The notes beneath the pieces were generated by a model. That model was not told the origin of the DNA, searched no databases, and worked only from the letters and a program-made list of their open reading frames with translations. From positions 1 to 33,226 of the forward strand of contig NZ_JAAUWV010000049.1 in assembly GCF_014694405.1 (NCBI RefSeq): a DNA stretch of 33,226 bases. Reading direction: 5' to 3'. Positions 16,835 to 25,496 of the stretch are shown here, piece after piece. Positions within the stretch are counted from its first letter, which is position 1. Every line of letters starts with the position of its first letter. This stretch comes from Pseudoalteromonas sp. S16_S37 (GTDB taxonomy: Bacteria; Pseudomonadota; Gammaproteobacteria; Enterobacterales; Alteromonadaceae). The translations under genes and the position numbers were made by a program.

Positions 16835-17071
16835 TTATTTTTTTGTTCTGTACTGTGCAATAGCTGCAGTAATCGCTGCGATATGAGCGCTGGAGACCCC
16901 TGTTGATGATTTACTTACAGCTTTAGTTGACGTATCGCCTGAGGTTTCAGGTCCAGCTAGTTTTGCTAAGTTCTTTACTGCAAAAATCAAAATTGATAGA
17001 AATACAAACACACCGACCATACCTGTGACCATCAAGTTGGCTGCCTGTAGTAATAAACTAACGATATCCAT
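16835..17071 (-). CDS. oadG: Oxaloacetate decarboxylase, gamma subunit
   Basis: OadG is the small membrane subunit that holds the decarboxylase complex together and binds the zinc-dependent part of OadA. The open frame continues to 17122, but ATG 17071 follows AGGGGGAAC, six bases upstream, and begins directly with MDIVSLLLQAANLMVTGM, the usual N-terminus of the family. One membrane helix spans about residues 7-32, followed by a soluble tail (Ser/Thr rich, then IAAITAAIAQYRTKK) like that of other OadG proteins. Length is 78 residues. It is the first gene of the operon, behind the promoter at 17145-17172 and the two palindromes upstream. Confidence 0.93.
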   Translation of the reverse strand: MDIVSLLLQAANLMVTGMVGVFVFLSILIFAVKNLAKLAGPETSGDTSTKAVSKSSTGVSSAHIAAITAAIAQYRTKK

Positions 17072-17144
17072 GCTGTTCCCCCTACAACACGCTGACTCAG
17101 CGCATAGCGATTTATTAGTCATTTTTTATAAATATTTATGCACC

Positions 17145-17172
17145 ATCATAACAAAACGAATTGACATGTAAA
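17145..17172 (-). promoter_or_regulatory. oadGAB promoter
   Basis: On the minus strand, -35 TTTACA (17172-17167), a 16-base spacer and -10 TATGAT (17150-17145) give a start near 17138 and a leader of about 65 bases before oadG. The palindrome at 17185-17197 lies 12 bases upstream of the -35 box. Confidence 0.6.
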
Positions 17173-17184
17173 TAACATTGTAAA

Positions 17185-17197
17185 TTGGTCTTACCAA
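17185..17197. promoter_or_regulatory. GntR-type operator, site 1
   Basis: TTGGTCTTACCAA is a palindrome with a three-base centre. It fits the TTGGT-NNN-ACCAA core known for PdhR and LldR (GntR family, FCD subfamily), which respond to pyruvate or lactate. It lies just upstream of the oadG promoter. Confidence 0.55.
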
Positions 17198-17357
17198 ATA
17201 CAGTTAATACATTTATTTCATATAGTTAGCGTAAATATTTAGCAAATAACCCTAAATACAGTTTATAAATATGAAAAATATTCAGAATAGCAGCTAAAAA
17301 TAATACAAAACTCTCTGTTATATAATGATGACGAAGCACCACTTTGTTAATATAAAA

Positions 17358-17370
17358 TTGGTCATACCAA
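17358..17370. promoter_or_regulatory. GntR-type operator, site 2
   Basis: TTGGTCATACCAA has the same TTGGT-NNN-ACCAA form as site 1, 173 bases away. Two sites of one kind in a single intergenic region support a real regulator rather than chance. It lies between oadG and the YcxB-like gene, so either or both could be controlled. Confidence 0.5.
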
Positions 17371-17479
17371 GCTAAGCGTCACCCATTACTTTAAACTCTG
17401 ATAGGCAACTTAATTGACTAGTGGCTTAACACAGCGAATACGCTACAATGGCGCCGTTTAGCCACATTTGGAGTTATTA

Positions 17480-17944
17480 ATGTTCACTGAGAAATTCACC
17501 TTAGATAAAAGCTACTTTGCCGAGTGTTTTGATGAATCAGTGGCGTTCAGTGACAAGGCAAAACCCAAGTATCCATTATTAGTATTTTTAATATTACTGG
17601 CGGGAGTTGCTTGGTTTGTTCTGGAAAAACCATATGTTGCCAGTTTTTTAGTGCTGGTCGCTACATTGGAAGTCGTTGCGTTTATTTACCAAAGATCTTG
17701 GTGGATAACGAGGCAAATGCTTTCAAGAGCCTCAGGAAGTTTGGTCACTTTACAGATTGACGAGCAAGGTATTAAGGCTGAAAACCCGTACAAACAATAC
17801 CAGTTTGCATGGCAAGATATTGAGCAAGCATATAAAACGGATAAAGGTGTGGTGTTAAAAACTAAGCAAGGGATGCAATATATTTCTAAAGCGTTAATTA
17901 GCACGCAAAGCTTTGACTTTATACTGGCACAAACAAAAATATAG
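17480..17944 (+). CDS. YcxB-family membrane protein
   Basis: The ATG at 17480 follows GGAG six bases upstream; the upstream TTG at 17468 is out of range of any ribosome-binding site. The 154-residue product has an N-terminal soluble part, two membrane helices (about 31-48 and 52-70) and a C-terminal domain with FAWQDIEQAYKTDKGVVLKTKQG. This is the layout of YcxB-like proteins (PF14317), which have a cytosolic domain after a two-helix membrane anchor. The function of the family is not known. It is transcribed divergently from oadGAB and ends in a hairpin that also serves csrA. Confidence 0.75.
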   Translation: MFTEKFTLDKSYFAECFDESVAFSDKAKPKYPLLVFLILLAGVAWFVLEKPYVASFLVLVATLEVVAFIYQRSWWITRQMLSRASGSLVTLQIDEQGIKAENPYKQYQFAWQDIEQAYKTDKGVVLKTKQGMQYISKALISTQSFDFILAQTKI

Positions 17945-17959
17945 CCACATGGTGGCTAT
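17941..17959. terminator. Bidirectional terminator between YcxB-like gene and csrA
   Basis: ATAGCCAC (17941-17948) pairs with GTGGCTAT (17952-17959) around loop ATG. On the minus strand the stem is followed by ATTTTTGTTTG, a good T tract for csrA. On the plus strand it overlaps the stop codon and is followed by ATTTATCTTAT. Confidence 0.7.
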
Positions 17960-17982
17960 ATTTATCTTATGAGGTGTATGGC

Positions 17983-18174
17983 TTACATATTACCGGTCGA
18001 AGGGCTCGACTTCTCAGCCTGAATACGCATATAAATTTCTTCACGATGCACCGATACATCTTTTGGTGCATTCACACCGATGCGTACCTGATTACCTTTT
18101 ACGCCTAGCACAGTTACGGTTACTTCATCACCAATCATGAGGGTTTCACCTACTCGACGAGTTAGTATTAGCAT
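17983..18174 (-). CDS. csrA: Carbon storage regulator CsrA
   Basis: CsrA is a small dimeric RNA-binding protein that binds GGA motifs in leaders and controls translation. From ATG 18174 it is 63 residues and begins MLILTRRVGETLMIGDEV, the canonical start; the longer frame to 18195 lacks support. The conserved RNA-binding residues R44 region (VHREEIY) are present. The leader contains two GGA motifs (GGAATACAGGAGCAAG), the second being the Shine-Dalgarno, which would allow autoregulation as known for CsrA. It lies downstream of lysC in the order alaS-lysC-csrA found in related gammaproteobacteria. A separate promoter in the 100-base gap is likely. Confidence 0.97.
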   Translation of the reverse strand: MLILTRRVGETLMIGDEVTVTVLGVKGNQVRIGVNAPKDVSVHREEIYMRIQAEKSSPSTGNM

Positions 18175-18275
18175 TCTCTTGCTCCTGTATTCCAATAATT
18201 AAAAGATTCCGCGTCAGAACCATTTTAATGAAAAGTGACCATAAAAGTAAGCACAAAACCAAGCTTTACTTCACT

Positions 18276-19478
18276 TTACGGCAAAAATGTTACATGCAAC
18301 TGGTTAACCGCACTGTGTAACTGTGCTTCTGGCACCAAAATGGTCGCTTTAATTTCGGCTGTACTCATTAACTTTGGATAAATATCTTGTTCCGCTAATA
18401 CGGTTAATGCATTTGCCAAAACTTCAGGATGTGACTTGATTCCCAAACCAACCAACGACACTTTTGCCTGATCCAATTCAAATACTACATCATTCATCTT
18501 GTGTGCAAATGGCTCTGACTGCAATAACGCCAAAACTGCAAGGTGATCATTGCTATGCACTGTAAAAGCATAGCCTAAAATACCTGCTTGGCGACTCCAT
18601 TGCGATAACATATCCACGTCAATTTGCAATTTTGCCAAAGCAAACAGAAATTGGCTCAGCACCGATACATCAGAGGTAGTGAATTGATATAACACAATAT
18701 CTTTGCTTGCTGCTATCCCTGTAACTGGGCTGTCAGACATACATTCTTCCTTATAGCTTATCAAAGTGCCTTGATCGGGCTTAAAACTTGATAATACTCT
18801 CACTGGGATTTGATAACGTCCCGCAGCTTCAACAGAGCGTAAATGCAGCACTTTCGCACCCAAACTGGCAAGTTCCAGCATTTCAGAAAAACTGACTTGC
18901 GCCAGTCTTCGCGCATCTTGAACAACCCTTGGATCAGCGGTATAAACACCGTCTACATCGGTGTAAATTTGACATTCATCCGCCTGTAATACCCCGGCAA
19001 TTTCAACCGCAGTTGTATCTGTGCCACCGCGCCCAAGCGTCGTAACATTACCTTCACTATCTCGACCTTGAAACCCTGCGATGATAGCAATACGGTTATG
19101 TTCAAGTTCTTGCTTGAGCCGCTGAGTATCAATGTGCTCCACTCTTGCCCGACCAAACATGTTGTCAGTTCTAATCGCGATTTGATCGGCAAGTAAACTC
19201 ACAGCAGAGTGGCCTCGTTTGATAATCGCCATTGCCAGTAAAGCAATACTAACTTGCTCGCCTGTGCTCAACAACACATCAAGCTCTCGAGCACTTGGAG
19301 ATTCATCAATGTGCTTTGCAAGATTTAATAAACGATTGGTTTCGCCAGACATGGCAGAGACAACCACCACAACTTGATGGCCTTGTTGCTGGGTCTTAAT
19401 GATAAGTTCGGCGACAGCCTCGATACGCTCTAATGAGCCTACCGAGGTACCACCGAATTTTTGTACAATTAACGCCAC
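18276..19478 (-). CDS. lysC: Aspartate kinase (aspartokinase)
   Basis: This enzyme phosphorylates aspartate, the first step to lysine, methionine, threonine and diaminopimelate. The 400 residues start VQKFGGTSVGSLERIE, a hallmark kinase motif, with the later signature GRGGTDTTAVEIAG (about 149-162) and two ACT regulatory domains in the last 150 residues, so feedback control by lysine and/or threonine is likely. It is monofunctional, with no homoserine dehydrogenase part. It begins at GTG 19478, three bases after the alaS stop, so the two are in one operon. An internal start with its own ribosome-binding site (see 18738-18753) suggests a beta subunit as in Bacillus and Corynebacterium. Confidence 0.96.
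   Translation of the reverse strand: MALIVQKFGGTSVGSLERIEAVAELIIKTQQQGHQVVVVVSAMSGETNRLLNLAKHIDESPSARELDVLLSTGEQVSIALLAMAIIKRGHSAVSLLADQIAIRTDNMFGRARVEHIDTQRLKQELEHNRIAIIAGFQGRDSEGNVTTLGRGGTDTTAVEIAGVLQADECQIYTDVDGVYTADPRVVQDARRLAQVSFSEMLELASLGAKVLHLRSVEAAGRYQIPVRVLSSFKPDQGTLISYKEECMSDSPVTGIAASKDIVLYQFTTSDVSVLSQFLFALAKLQIDVDMLSQWSRQAGILGYAFTVHSNDHLAVLALLQSEPFAHKMNDVVFELDQAKVSLVGLGIKSHPEVLANALTVLAEQDIYPKLMSTAEIKATILVPEAQLHSAVNQLHVTFLP
18738..18753 (-). promoter_or_regulatory. Internal ribosome-binding site for a LysC beta subunit
   Basis: TAAGGAAG lies five bases before the in-frame ATG at 18738-18740, which opens MSDSPVTGIAASKDIV. Translation from here would give 154 residues covering the ACT domains only. 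In alpha2-beta2 aspartokinases the beta subunit is made from exactly such an internal start. Confidence 0.55.
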
Positions 19479-19481
19479 GAT

Positions 19482-22076
19482 TTACTGAGTTTTCTCAGCA
19501 ACCCATTGGTTAACGCTCGCAAGAGCGGCATCTAAGTTTTGTGGTTCACTGCCGCCAGCCTGCGCCATATCAGGACGACCGCCACCTTTACCACCTACTT
19601 GCGCAGCCATATGGTTAACAAGTTCACCCGCTTTTACTTTACCGACGAGATCTTTAGTAACTCCCGCGATGAGGCTTACTTTATCGCCGTCGGCAACGCC
19701 TAGCGCAATAACGCCCGAGCCCATCTTGTTCTTAAGATCGTCAACCATAGCGCGTAGCGCTTTTGATTCGGTGCCCGCTACATTAGCAACGAGTAACTTA
19801 ACGCCATTAACATCTACAGCAGATTCAAGCAACGATGCGCCTGCAGCACTTGCCAGCTTGTCGTTTAGTTGCGTAAGCTGTTTTTCTAACCCTTTATTTT
19901 TCTCAAGTAAGTTACTTACTTTCTCAAGAACGTTACTCATATCACCTTTTAACAAAGCGGCGATTTCGTGTAATTGTTGTTCTTGTTCAGCAACATAGTT
20001 GAATGCTTCAGCACCGGTCACCGCTTCAATACGACGCACACCTGCAGCGATACCGCCTTCAGAAACAATCTTGAATAGACCAATGTCACCCGCGCGTTTT
20101 ACGTGAGTACCACCACACAATTCAATTGAATAGTCACCGATTGATACCACGCGAACTTCATCATCGTATTTCTCACCAAACAGTGCCATAGCCCCTTTTT
20201 CTTTGGCTGCGTCAATGTCCATAAGCTCAGTGTTAAGGGCAAAGTTAGCACGGATCTGTGCGTTCACCATTGCTTCCACTTCACGAAGTTGCTGTTTAGT
20301 TACGCCCTCAAAATGAGAAAAGTCAAAACGTAAGCGATCAGCCATTACCAACGAGCCTTTTTGAGCTACGTGATCACCTAAAACTTGGCGTAATGCTTCG
20401 TGTACTAAGTGTGTTGCGGTGTGGTTTTTCTTAATATTTTCACGACGCGCTGCATCAATTTGCGCATCGACTTTCTCGTTAACACTGATGCGACCAGAAA
20501 CCGTACCATGATGTGCAAAAGCGTTACCAAGCTTGGTTGTATCTGTGACAACAAATTCACCATTGGCTACTTTCAAAGTACCCGTGTCGCCTACCTGACC
20601 GCCTGACTCTGCATAAAACGGCGTTCTATCAAGAATAACAATACCTTGCTGACCATCTTCTAATACTGAAACGGCTTTACCTTCGTGGAATAATTCCACC
20701 ACTGTGCCACTGTAATGCTCTGCATCATAGCCTTTAAAATCAGTGCTTTTTTCAGACTTAAGTTGTTCATTGTAGTCAGCACCAAACTTACCCGCTTGCT
20801 GTGCTGTTTTACGTTGGACTTCCATACACTCTTGGAAGCCTTTTTCATCAATGGTCATGAAACGCTCACGCGCTACGTCAGCGGTTAAATCAGCTGGGAA
20901 GCCGTAAGTGTCGTACAATTTGAATACCAGCTCACCTGGGATAACATCCCCTTCAATGCCTGCTAAACTCTCTTCTAAGATAGCAAGTCCACGGTCAAGG
21001 GTTTTACCAAATTGTTCTTCTTCAATACGTAGTACTTTTTCAATGATTGCTTGTTGCTTAGCAAGCTCTGGGTATGCTTGACCCATTTGCTCAATCAGTG
21101 CAGCCACTAATTTATAGAAGAATGCGCCCTTTGCACCAAGTTTGTTACCATGACGCACTGCGCGACGAATAATACGACGCAGCACATAACCACGGCCTTC
21201 ATTAGAGGGCATCACACCATCAGAAACCAAGAATGCACATGAACGAATGTGATCAGCAACAACGCGTAAAGACTTGTCTTCTAGGTCTTGTGCATTCGTT
21301 ACTTCTGCAGCAGCTTTGATTAAGCCTTGGAATAAATCAATTTCATAGTTTGAGTGAACACCTTGCATAATTGCAGAGATACGTTCAAGACCCATACCTG
21401 TATCAACAGATTGCTTTGGTAGCGGTTCCATCGTGCCATCGGCATGACGGTTGTACTGCATGAATACCAGGTTCCAAATTTCAATAAAGCGATCACCGTC
21501 TTCTTCAGGTGTGCCTGGAGGACCGCCCCAAATATGTTCGCCGTGATCGTAGAAAATTTCTGAACACGGACCACATGGACCGGTATCACCCATTGACCAG
21601 AAGTTATCAGCAGTATCGATACGTATAATGCGATCTTCAGGCATCCCCACTTCTTTGTGCCAAATGTTAAAGGCTTCATCATCGGTGTGGTAAACCGTTA
21701 CCAATAATTTTTCTTTTGGTAGCTGCAGAACGTCAGTTAAAAACTGCCAAGCAAACTTGATGGCGTCTTGTTTGAAATAATCACCAAAACTAAAGTTACC
21801 CAGCATTTCAAAAAATGTATGGTGACGGGCCGTGTAACCTACGTTTTCTAAATCATTATGCTTACCACCGGCACGCACACAACGTTGTGAACTGGTTGCT
21901 CTGTTATAAGGGCGGCTTTCCGCGCCTAAGAAAACATCTTTAAATTGCACCATACCAGCGTTGTTAAATAACAAAGTGGCATCATTGCCCGGGATCAACG
22001 AGCTTGAAGGCACAACTTGGTGCTGTTGTTTGGCAAAATAGTCTAAAAACGCTTGCCTGATCTGTGCGGTAGTCAT
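19482..22076 (-). CDS. alaS: Alanine-tRNA ligase
   Basis: AlaRS charges tRNA-Ala and edits Ser and Gly mischarging. The frame opens at 22121, but it overlaps recX there; ATG 22076 (MTTAQIRQAFLDYF) starts at the family's usual point, giving 864 residues. ATG 22085 is the alternative. The class II catalytic core shows LLFNNAGMVQFKDVFLG and the Gly-rich motif 3 region, followed by the editing domain with HTATHLVHEAL and CGGTH zinc motifs, and the C-terminal DHHA1 domain. It follows recX with about a dozen bases between and precedes lysC by three, in an operon with both. Confidence 0.97.
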   Translation of the reverse strand: MTTAQIRQAFLDYFAKQQHQVVPSSSLIPGNDATLLFNNAGMVQFKDVFLGAESRPYNRATSSQRCVRAGGKHNDLENVGYTARHHTFFEMLGNFSFGDYFKQDAIKFAWQFLTDVLQLPKEKLLVTVYHTDDEAFNIWHKEVGMPEDRIIRIDTADNFWSMGDTGPCGPCSEIFYDHGEHIWGGPPGTPEEDGDRFIEIWNLVFMQYNRHADGTMEPLPKQSVDTGMGLERISAIMQGVHSNYEIDLFQGLIKAAAEVTNAQDLEDKSLRVVADHIRSCAFLVSDGVMPSNEGRGYVLRRIIRRAVRHGNKLGAKGAFFYKLVAALIEQMGQAYPELAKQQAIIEKVLRIEEEQFGKTLDRGLAILEESLAGIEGDVIPGELVFKLYDTYGFPADLTADVARERFMTIDEKGFQECMEVQRKTAQQAGKFGADYNEQLKSEKSTDFKGYDAEHYSGTVVELFHEGKAVSVLEDGQQGIVILDRTPFYAESGGQVGDTGTLKVANGEFVVTDTTKLGNAFAHHGTVSGRISVNEKVDAQIDAARRENIKKNHTATHLVHEALRQVLGDHVAQKGSLVMADRLRFDFSHFEGVTKQQLREVEAMVNAQIRANFALNTELMDIDAAKEKGAMALFGEKYDDEVRVVSIGDYSIELCGGTHVKRAGDIGLFKIVSEGGIAAGVRRIEAVTGAEAFNYVAEQEQQLHEIAALLKGDMSNVLEKVSNLLEKNKGLEKQLTQLNDKLASAAGASLLESAVDVNGVKLLVANVAGTESKALRAMVDDLKNKMGSGVIALGVADGDKVSLIAGVTKDLVGKVKAGELVNHMAAQVGGKGGGRPDMAQAGGSEPQNLDAALASVNQWVAEKTQ

Positions 22077-22089
22077 GTGCTGCATGTGA

Positions 22090-22554
22090 TTATTCACCCA
22101 TTGTTGCTGCTTGCATTGCAAAATCTATTTCTTCGTAGCTAAAGCCACGGTACATCATGTAACGTACGCGCTTTGCTTTTTCTTTGTAATCGAGTTTTTG
22201 TGGGGTTGAAGTAAACTTTCGAGTATAGGTGTCTGACGCTAACTCAAACCAGTCTATTTCTTGTGCATCAATTAATTGCATTAACAGGGCTCGATCAACC
22301 CCTTTATTCCCCGCTTCGGCCAGTACTCGTTTAAGTCCTAGGCCTTTATTTATTTGTCTTCTGAGAAAGCTCTCACAATACCGATTATCATCGATATAAC
22401 CAAGTGATTCACACCACTGAAGCAAATTTTCTATCAAGTTATCGTCAGCTTGCTTGGCCTTTAACTTTTGTGACAGTTCTTTTTTTGAGTATTCTTGTCT
22501 GCCCAATAACCAAAGTACATAGTTTTTTAGTTTTTGCTTTTCGCTCTCATCCAT
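22090..22554 (-). CDS. recX: Regulatory protein RecX
   Basis: RecX limits RecA filament growth and helps regulate recombination and the SOS response. The 154-residue product has the three tandem helical repeats of the family (VLWLLGRQEYSKKELSQKL; a middle CESLGYIDDNRYCESFLR; and a final YKEKAKRVRYMMYRGFSYEEIDFAM). In enterobacteria the order is recA-recX-alaS; here recA is not adjacent. Its ATG (22554-22552) overlaps by one base the stop of the membrane-protein gene upstream (TAATG), so translation is coupled. Confidence 0.92.
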   Translation of the reverse strand: MDESEKQKLKNYVLWLLGRQEYSKKELSQKLKAKQADDNLIENLLQWCESLGYIDDNRYCESFLRRQINKGLGLKRVLAEAGNKGVDRALLMQLIDAQEIDWFELASDTYTRKFTSTPQKLDYKEKAKRVRYMMYRGFSYEEIDFAMQAATMGE

Positions 22555-23351
22555 TAGGCGTCAAAACGTCCCGAGTCACTCGAAGTATTGCTATAACTTT
22601 TCTCTGGCTCATTTGGATTAACTTCAAACGGCATAAAAATAGCTTGGAACGATACGAAAAAGCTGATGTAGGCAATTGGCATTATGACCAGCAAGGGCAC
22701 CATACTCAAAGGAATAGAGGCTGCGATTAAAATACCGATCAATAAGCTATAAACACCAAGCGGTGCCATGTTGACAAAGAAAACCTGTAAAGAGTGCACC
22801 AAAGCAGTAACGATGCGCTTTTCACCTCTAAAGAACACCAAAGGCAACGCATATGCGAACGCCATCATATTCAGTGAGTGTGCAACCACAAATAACAAAA
22901 CATCTGTCATCGAAATACTTGCCAATATGGCACTGATGAGCTGTTCAGGCGATTGCTGTGGCGATGCATTTTCCATAATCGTTAATGCTTCTTCAAACAA
23001 GATGCCAGCTCCCCAAGTAAGCAGGATCACCACACCAAGCTGATATAAGCCTAACCGAAACAAGTGTAATCGACGCCCCTTGGCAGAAAAAGCAGCCAAA
23101 ATACTGGCTAACGAAATTGTCTTACCTTGCTGTTTACTTAGCACTGCCAAGTAAAAGCCCGCCGTTAGAAATGGCGCCGAAAAAGCTGCTAGCAATTGTA
23201 ATGGAGGCATTGCCAAGGGCAACAAGGCCACGGCAATCATAAACAGGTGCATAACAATAAATGTCATTGGTTGGGTTTTAAATATTTCCCATCCAGCTTT
23301 TAGCCACTGCACACCCATGGCAGCTTTAAACACTCTAAACTTGGCAGACAT
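22554..23351 (-). CDS. BPSS1780-like integral membrane protein
   Basis: The 265-residue protein has about six membrane helices (from around residue 28 to 240) and the opening QWLKAGWEIFKTQPMTFI, which matches the GW..F...P pattern of BPSS1780-family membrane proteins. The C-terminus is polar and probably cytosolic. The function of the family is unknown. It is the first gene of the series with recX-alaS-lysC, overlapping recX by one base. A -10 box TATAAT lies 30 bases upstream (23386-23381 on the minus strand), right beside the ribA terminator, without a good -35 match. Confidence 0.8.
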   Translation of the reverse strand: MSAKFRVFKAAMGVQWLKAGWEIFKTQPMTFIVMHLFMIAVALLPLAMPPLQLLAAFSAPFLTAGFYLAVLSKQQGKTISLASILAAFSAKGRRLHLFRLGLYQLGVVILLTWGAGILFEEALTIMENASPQQSPEQLISAILASISMTDVLLFVVAHSLNMMAFAYALPLVFFRGEKRIVTALVHSLQVFFVNMAPLGVYSLLIGILIAASIPLSMVPLLVIMPIAYISFFVSFQAIFMPFEVNPNEPEKSYSNTSSDSGRFDA

Positions 23352-23403
23352 ATTAACTCTACATTGATAAAAACACTGTGATTATACCGATTAGAACGCA
23401 AAA

Positions 23404-23421
23404 TGCGACCAACAGGTCGCA
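23404..23421 (-). terminator. Terminator after ribA
   Basis: On the minus strand TGCGACC (23421-23415), loop TGTT, and GGTCGCA (23410-23404) are followed by TTTTGCG. It lies 25 bases after the ribA stop and separates it from the membrane-protein/recX operon. Confidence 0.75.
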
Positions 23422-23445
23422 CTTAAACTCTGAGTTTTTAAGGGA

Positions 23446-24072
23446 CTACTCAGGTTTAGATACTTTTTTAATATCTAACATATGCGCGCCATGCTTCACC
23501 TTAGTCTCTAGGTAGCTGCGATTACCCACATGGCCAGATTTTATATGTGCTTGTGTACCAATGACCGCCTCAACTTCAATACCTGCATCGCGCAGTGCAT
23601 TGAGTTTATTTGGATTGTTGGTCATTAATTTAACTTGGCCTAATCCAAGCGCTTTGAGCATCAGCACGGCGTCTGAAAAATCTCTTAGGTCATCTGCAAA
23701 GCCAAGATGATTATTTGCTTCATAGGTATTCATACCTTGAGACTGCAAAACGTAGGCATCTATTTTGTTGTACAAGCCGATACCGCGTCCTTCTTGACGC
23801 AAATATAGAAGTACACCACCTTGTTTGTGCATGCTTTCGATACATTCATTGAGCTGCTCACCACAATCACATCGAGAAGAGTGAAATACATCACCAGTTA
23901 AACACTCAGAGTGCATTCTGATAAGCGGTGTAGTTTGCTCCGTATCTGCTTGATTAAAAATAAGCGCCACATGTTCGTGACCATCTTTTAGACCACTAAA
24001 AGACACTATTTCCGCAGGAATATGGCTATGCTGACCTACGTTTAACTGAACTCTCGCTCTTACTTCTGCCAC
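23446..24072 (-). CDS. ribA: GTP cyclohydrolase II
   Basis: RibA opens GTP in the first step of riboflavin synthesis. The 208-residue protein has the zinc ligands C57, C68 and C70 (SECLTGDVFHSSRCDCGEQ), the catalytic RQEGRGIGLYNK (about 92-103) and the conserved MTNNPNK near residue 150. It has no fused RibB domain. It begins at GTG 24072 with GAGAAG upstream. It stands alone between a terminator and an unrelated gene. No FMN riboswitch is seen in the short leader. Confidence 0.96.
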   Translation of the reverse strand: MAEVRARVQLNVGQHSHIPAEIVSFSGLKDGHEHVALIFNQADTEQTTPLIRMHSECLTGDVFHSSRCDCGEQLNECIESMHKQGGVLLYLRQEGRGIGLYNKIDAYVLQSQGMNTYEANNHLGFADDLRDFSDAVLMLKALGLGQVKLMTNNPNKLNALRDAGIEVEAVIGTQAHIKSGHVGNRSYLETKVKHGAHMLDIKKVSKPE

Positions 24073-24192
24073 GACTTCTCAGACCTTAAACTAAATAAAT
24101 GTTACATTATCACATTTCTCACATGATAATATAGATATGGTATTTAAAATTAAAAAAACAAGTGCTGTACTACAACACTCGGAAAGTAAGCT

Positions 24193-24699
24193 TTAGAACT
24201 TTTTAAGTGTAGACTCATTATACTGAGCTAAATCTAGTTGTACTTGATATTGAGTCGCTAAGGTATCTAGCTGTGCCTGCCAAATGCTTAAGTCGTCTAA
24301 TGTAATGGTGTTGTCATCCAGCTCCCAAAGCTGTTTTGAGCCACTATAGCTAAATTGCATCGCGAGCATCGCTTCGATATCACCTTGTTGCGCAGCCTTT
24401 TTTAACTTAGGCATTTTACGAGTCACTTTGTTAAGTGCTTGCTTTAGCTCCCAAACATAGTTGACTTCATACATAAAAGGATGGCTACGGTATTTTTTTA
24501 AAACAAGTCCAATAGTTACAACACTGACTACCACTCCCAATAGGTTCCAATGAAAGTGACTGCCATCAGTATCTGGAAACAAAGCAATTAATGCTTGAGA
24601 AATCCCCAAACTGCCAATGGTTAAAGAGGCTACACACGCCACGATGACTTTATTAAGATGATTGCGATAGCGCGCTTTATCAATTTTTTGTAACTGCAT
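24193..24699 (-). CDS. DUF3087 membrane protein
   Basis: The start at ATG 24699 is chosen because GAGG stands eight bases before it and the N-terminus MQLQKIDKARYRNHLN is family-like. The 168-residue product has two membrane helices (about 20-42 and 54-72) and then a soluble, mostly helical C-terminal domain. The N-terminal motif, a basic stretch then ISQALIALF, fits DUF3087 of gammaproteobacteria, whose function is unknown. It is transcribed away from tonB and probably monocistronic, since no same-strand gene is near. Confidence 0.75.
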   Translation of the reverse strand: MQLQKIDKARYRNHLNKVIVACVASLTIGSLGISQALIALFPDTDGSHFHWNLLGVVVSVVTIGLVLKKYRSHPFMYEVNYVWELKQALNKVTRKMPKLKKAAQQGDIEAMLAMQFSYSGSKQLWELDDNTITLDDLSIWQAQLDTLATQYQVQLDLAQYNESTLKKF

Positions 24700-24825
24700 A
24701 ATAACCTCGTGCAAATTGGGGCTCTATTGTAGCGCTTTCTTAATCAGAAAAGAATTTTAAAAAATACTCACCCCTTTTTCGAACCTGCAGCGTTGTATAG
24801 GAAAAACCACAAAAAGGATCACGCC

Positions 24826-25458
24826 ATGTATGTATTAGCAACTCAAAATTACGCGTTCAATTACAAAAAGCTATTTGCCGCGATATTTGGTGGCACGGCT
24901 ATGACGGCTGCTGCGTTTATTTTTATGCAACAACTGGTATCGCAGGATGAAATCCGCATCCCTGAACCAAAACCAATCATCGATATTGAACTTGGCCAAG
25001 TGAAAAAGGATACGCCAACGGAAGAAAAACCAAAACTGCCAGAGCCACCAAAAATGCAGCCACCGCCAACTAAAGTGGTGAATAATACGCCCCCAACAAG
25101 TGAAGTGTCGACTGCCATGCCTTTTACGCCGCTAGTGCCAGTACCAACGATGACGTTATCGCCACCAACCATGATGGCAACTGAAGGAGGGGCAACTCCC
25201 ATAGTCAGAGCAGAACCCAAGTACCCCGTTAGCGCAGCAAGAGACGGTATTCAGGGTTGGGTAAAACTGGCCTTTTCAATCTCACCAAGCGGCGAGGTAA
25301 TTGACGTGAATGTGCTTGATGCAGAACCAAAACGCGTCTTTGAGCGAGCAGCTATTACTGCATTAAAACGCTGGAAATATCGTCCAAAAATAGAAAATGG
25401 CCAAGCTGTTTTGCAAACCAATCAAAATGTTGTGTTAGAGTTTAACTTGGCTCAGTAG
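24826..25458 (+). CDS. tonB: TonB family energy transducer
   Basis: TonB spans the periplasm and passes proton-motive force to TonB-dependent outer-membrane receptors. ATG 24826 follows AAGGA; the upstream ATG at 24793 is less well placed. The 210-residue protein has an N-terminal membrane anchor (about residues 16-36), a Pro/Lys-rich spacer (EEKPKLPEPPKMQPPPTK) and a C-terminal TonB domain (VRAEPKYPVSAARDGIQGWVKL... LKRWKYRP). The exbB/exbD partners are not in this window. It is followed by a sigma factor gene 38 bases on, and the two may share a transcript; a hairpin with GGGGC/GCCCC lies between them. Confidence 0.93.
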   Translation: MYVLATQNYAFNYKKLFAAIFGGTAMTAAAFIFMQQLVSQDEIRIPEPKPIIDIELGQVKKDTPTEEKPKLPEPPKMQPPPTKVVNNTPPTSEVSTAMPFTPLVPVPTMTLSPPTMMATEGGATPIVRAEPKYPVSAARDGIQGWVKLAFSISPSGEVIDVNVLDAEPKRVFERAAITALKRWKYRPKIENGQAVLQTNQNVVLEFNLAQ

Positions 25459-25496
25459 TAATAATTGAGGGGCATTTGCCCCCTAAGAGAGTGCCT

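Noticed and set aside
24072..24192. FMN riboswitch upstream of ribA
   Set aside because: The leader is AT-rich and shows none of the conserved RFN-element segments.
25464..25485. GGGGC/GCCCC hairpin between tonB and the sigma gene as a terminator
   Set aside because: It has no T run and a very short stem, so it is noted only in the tonB entry.
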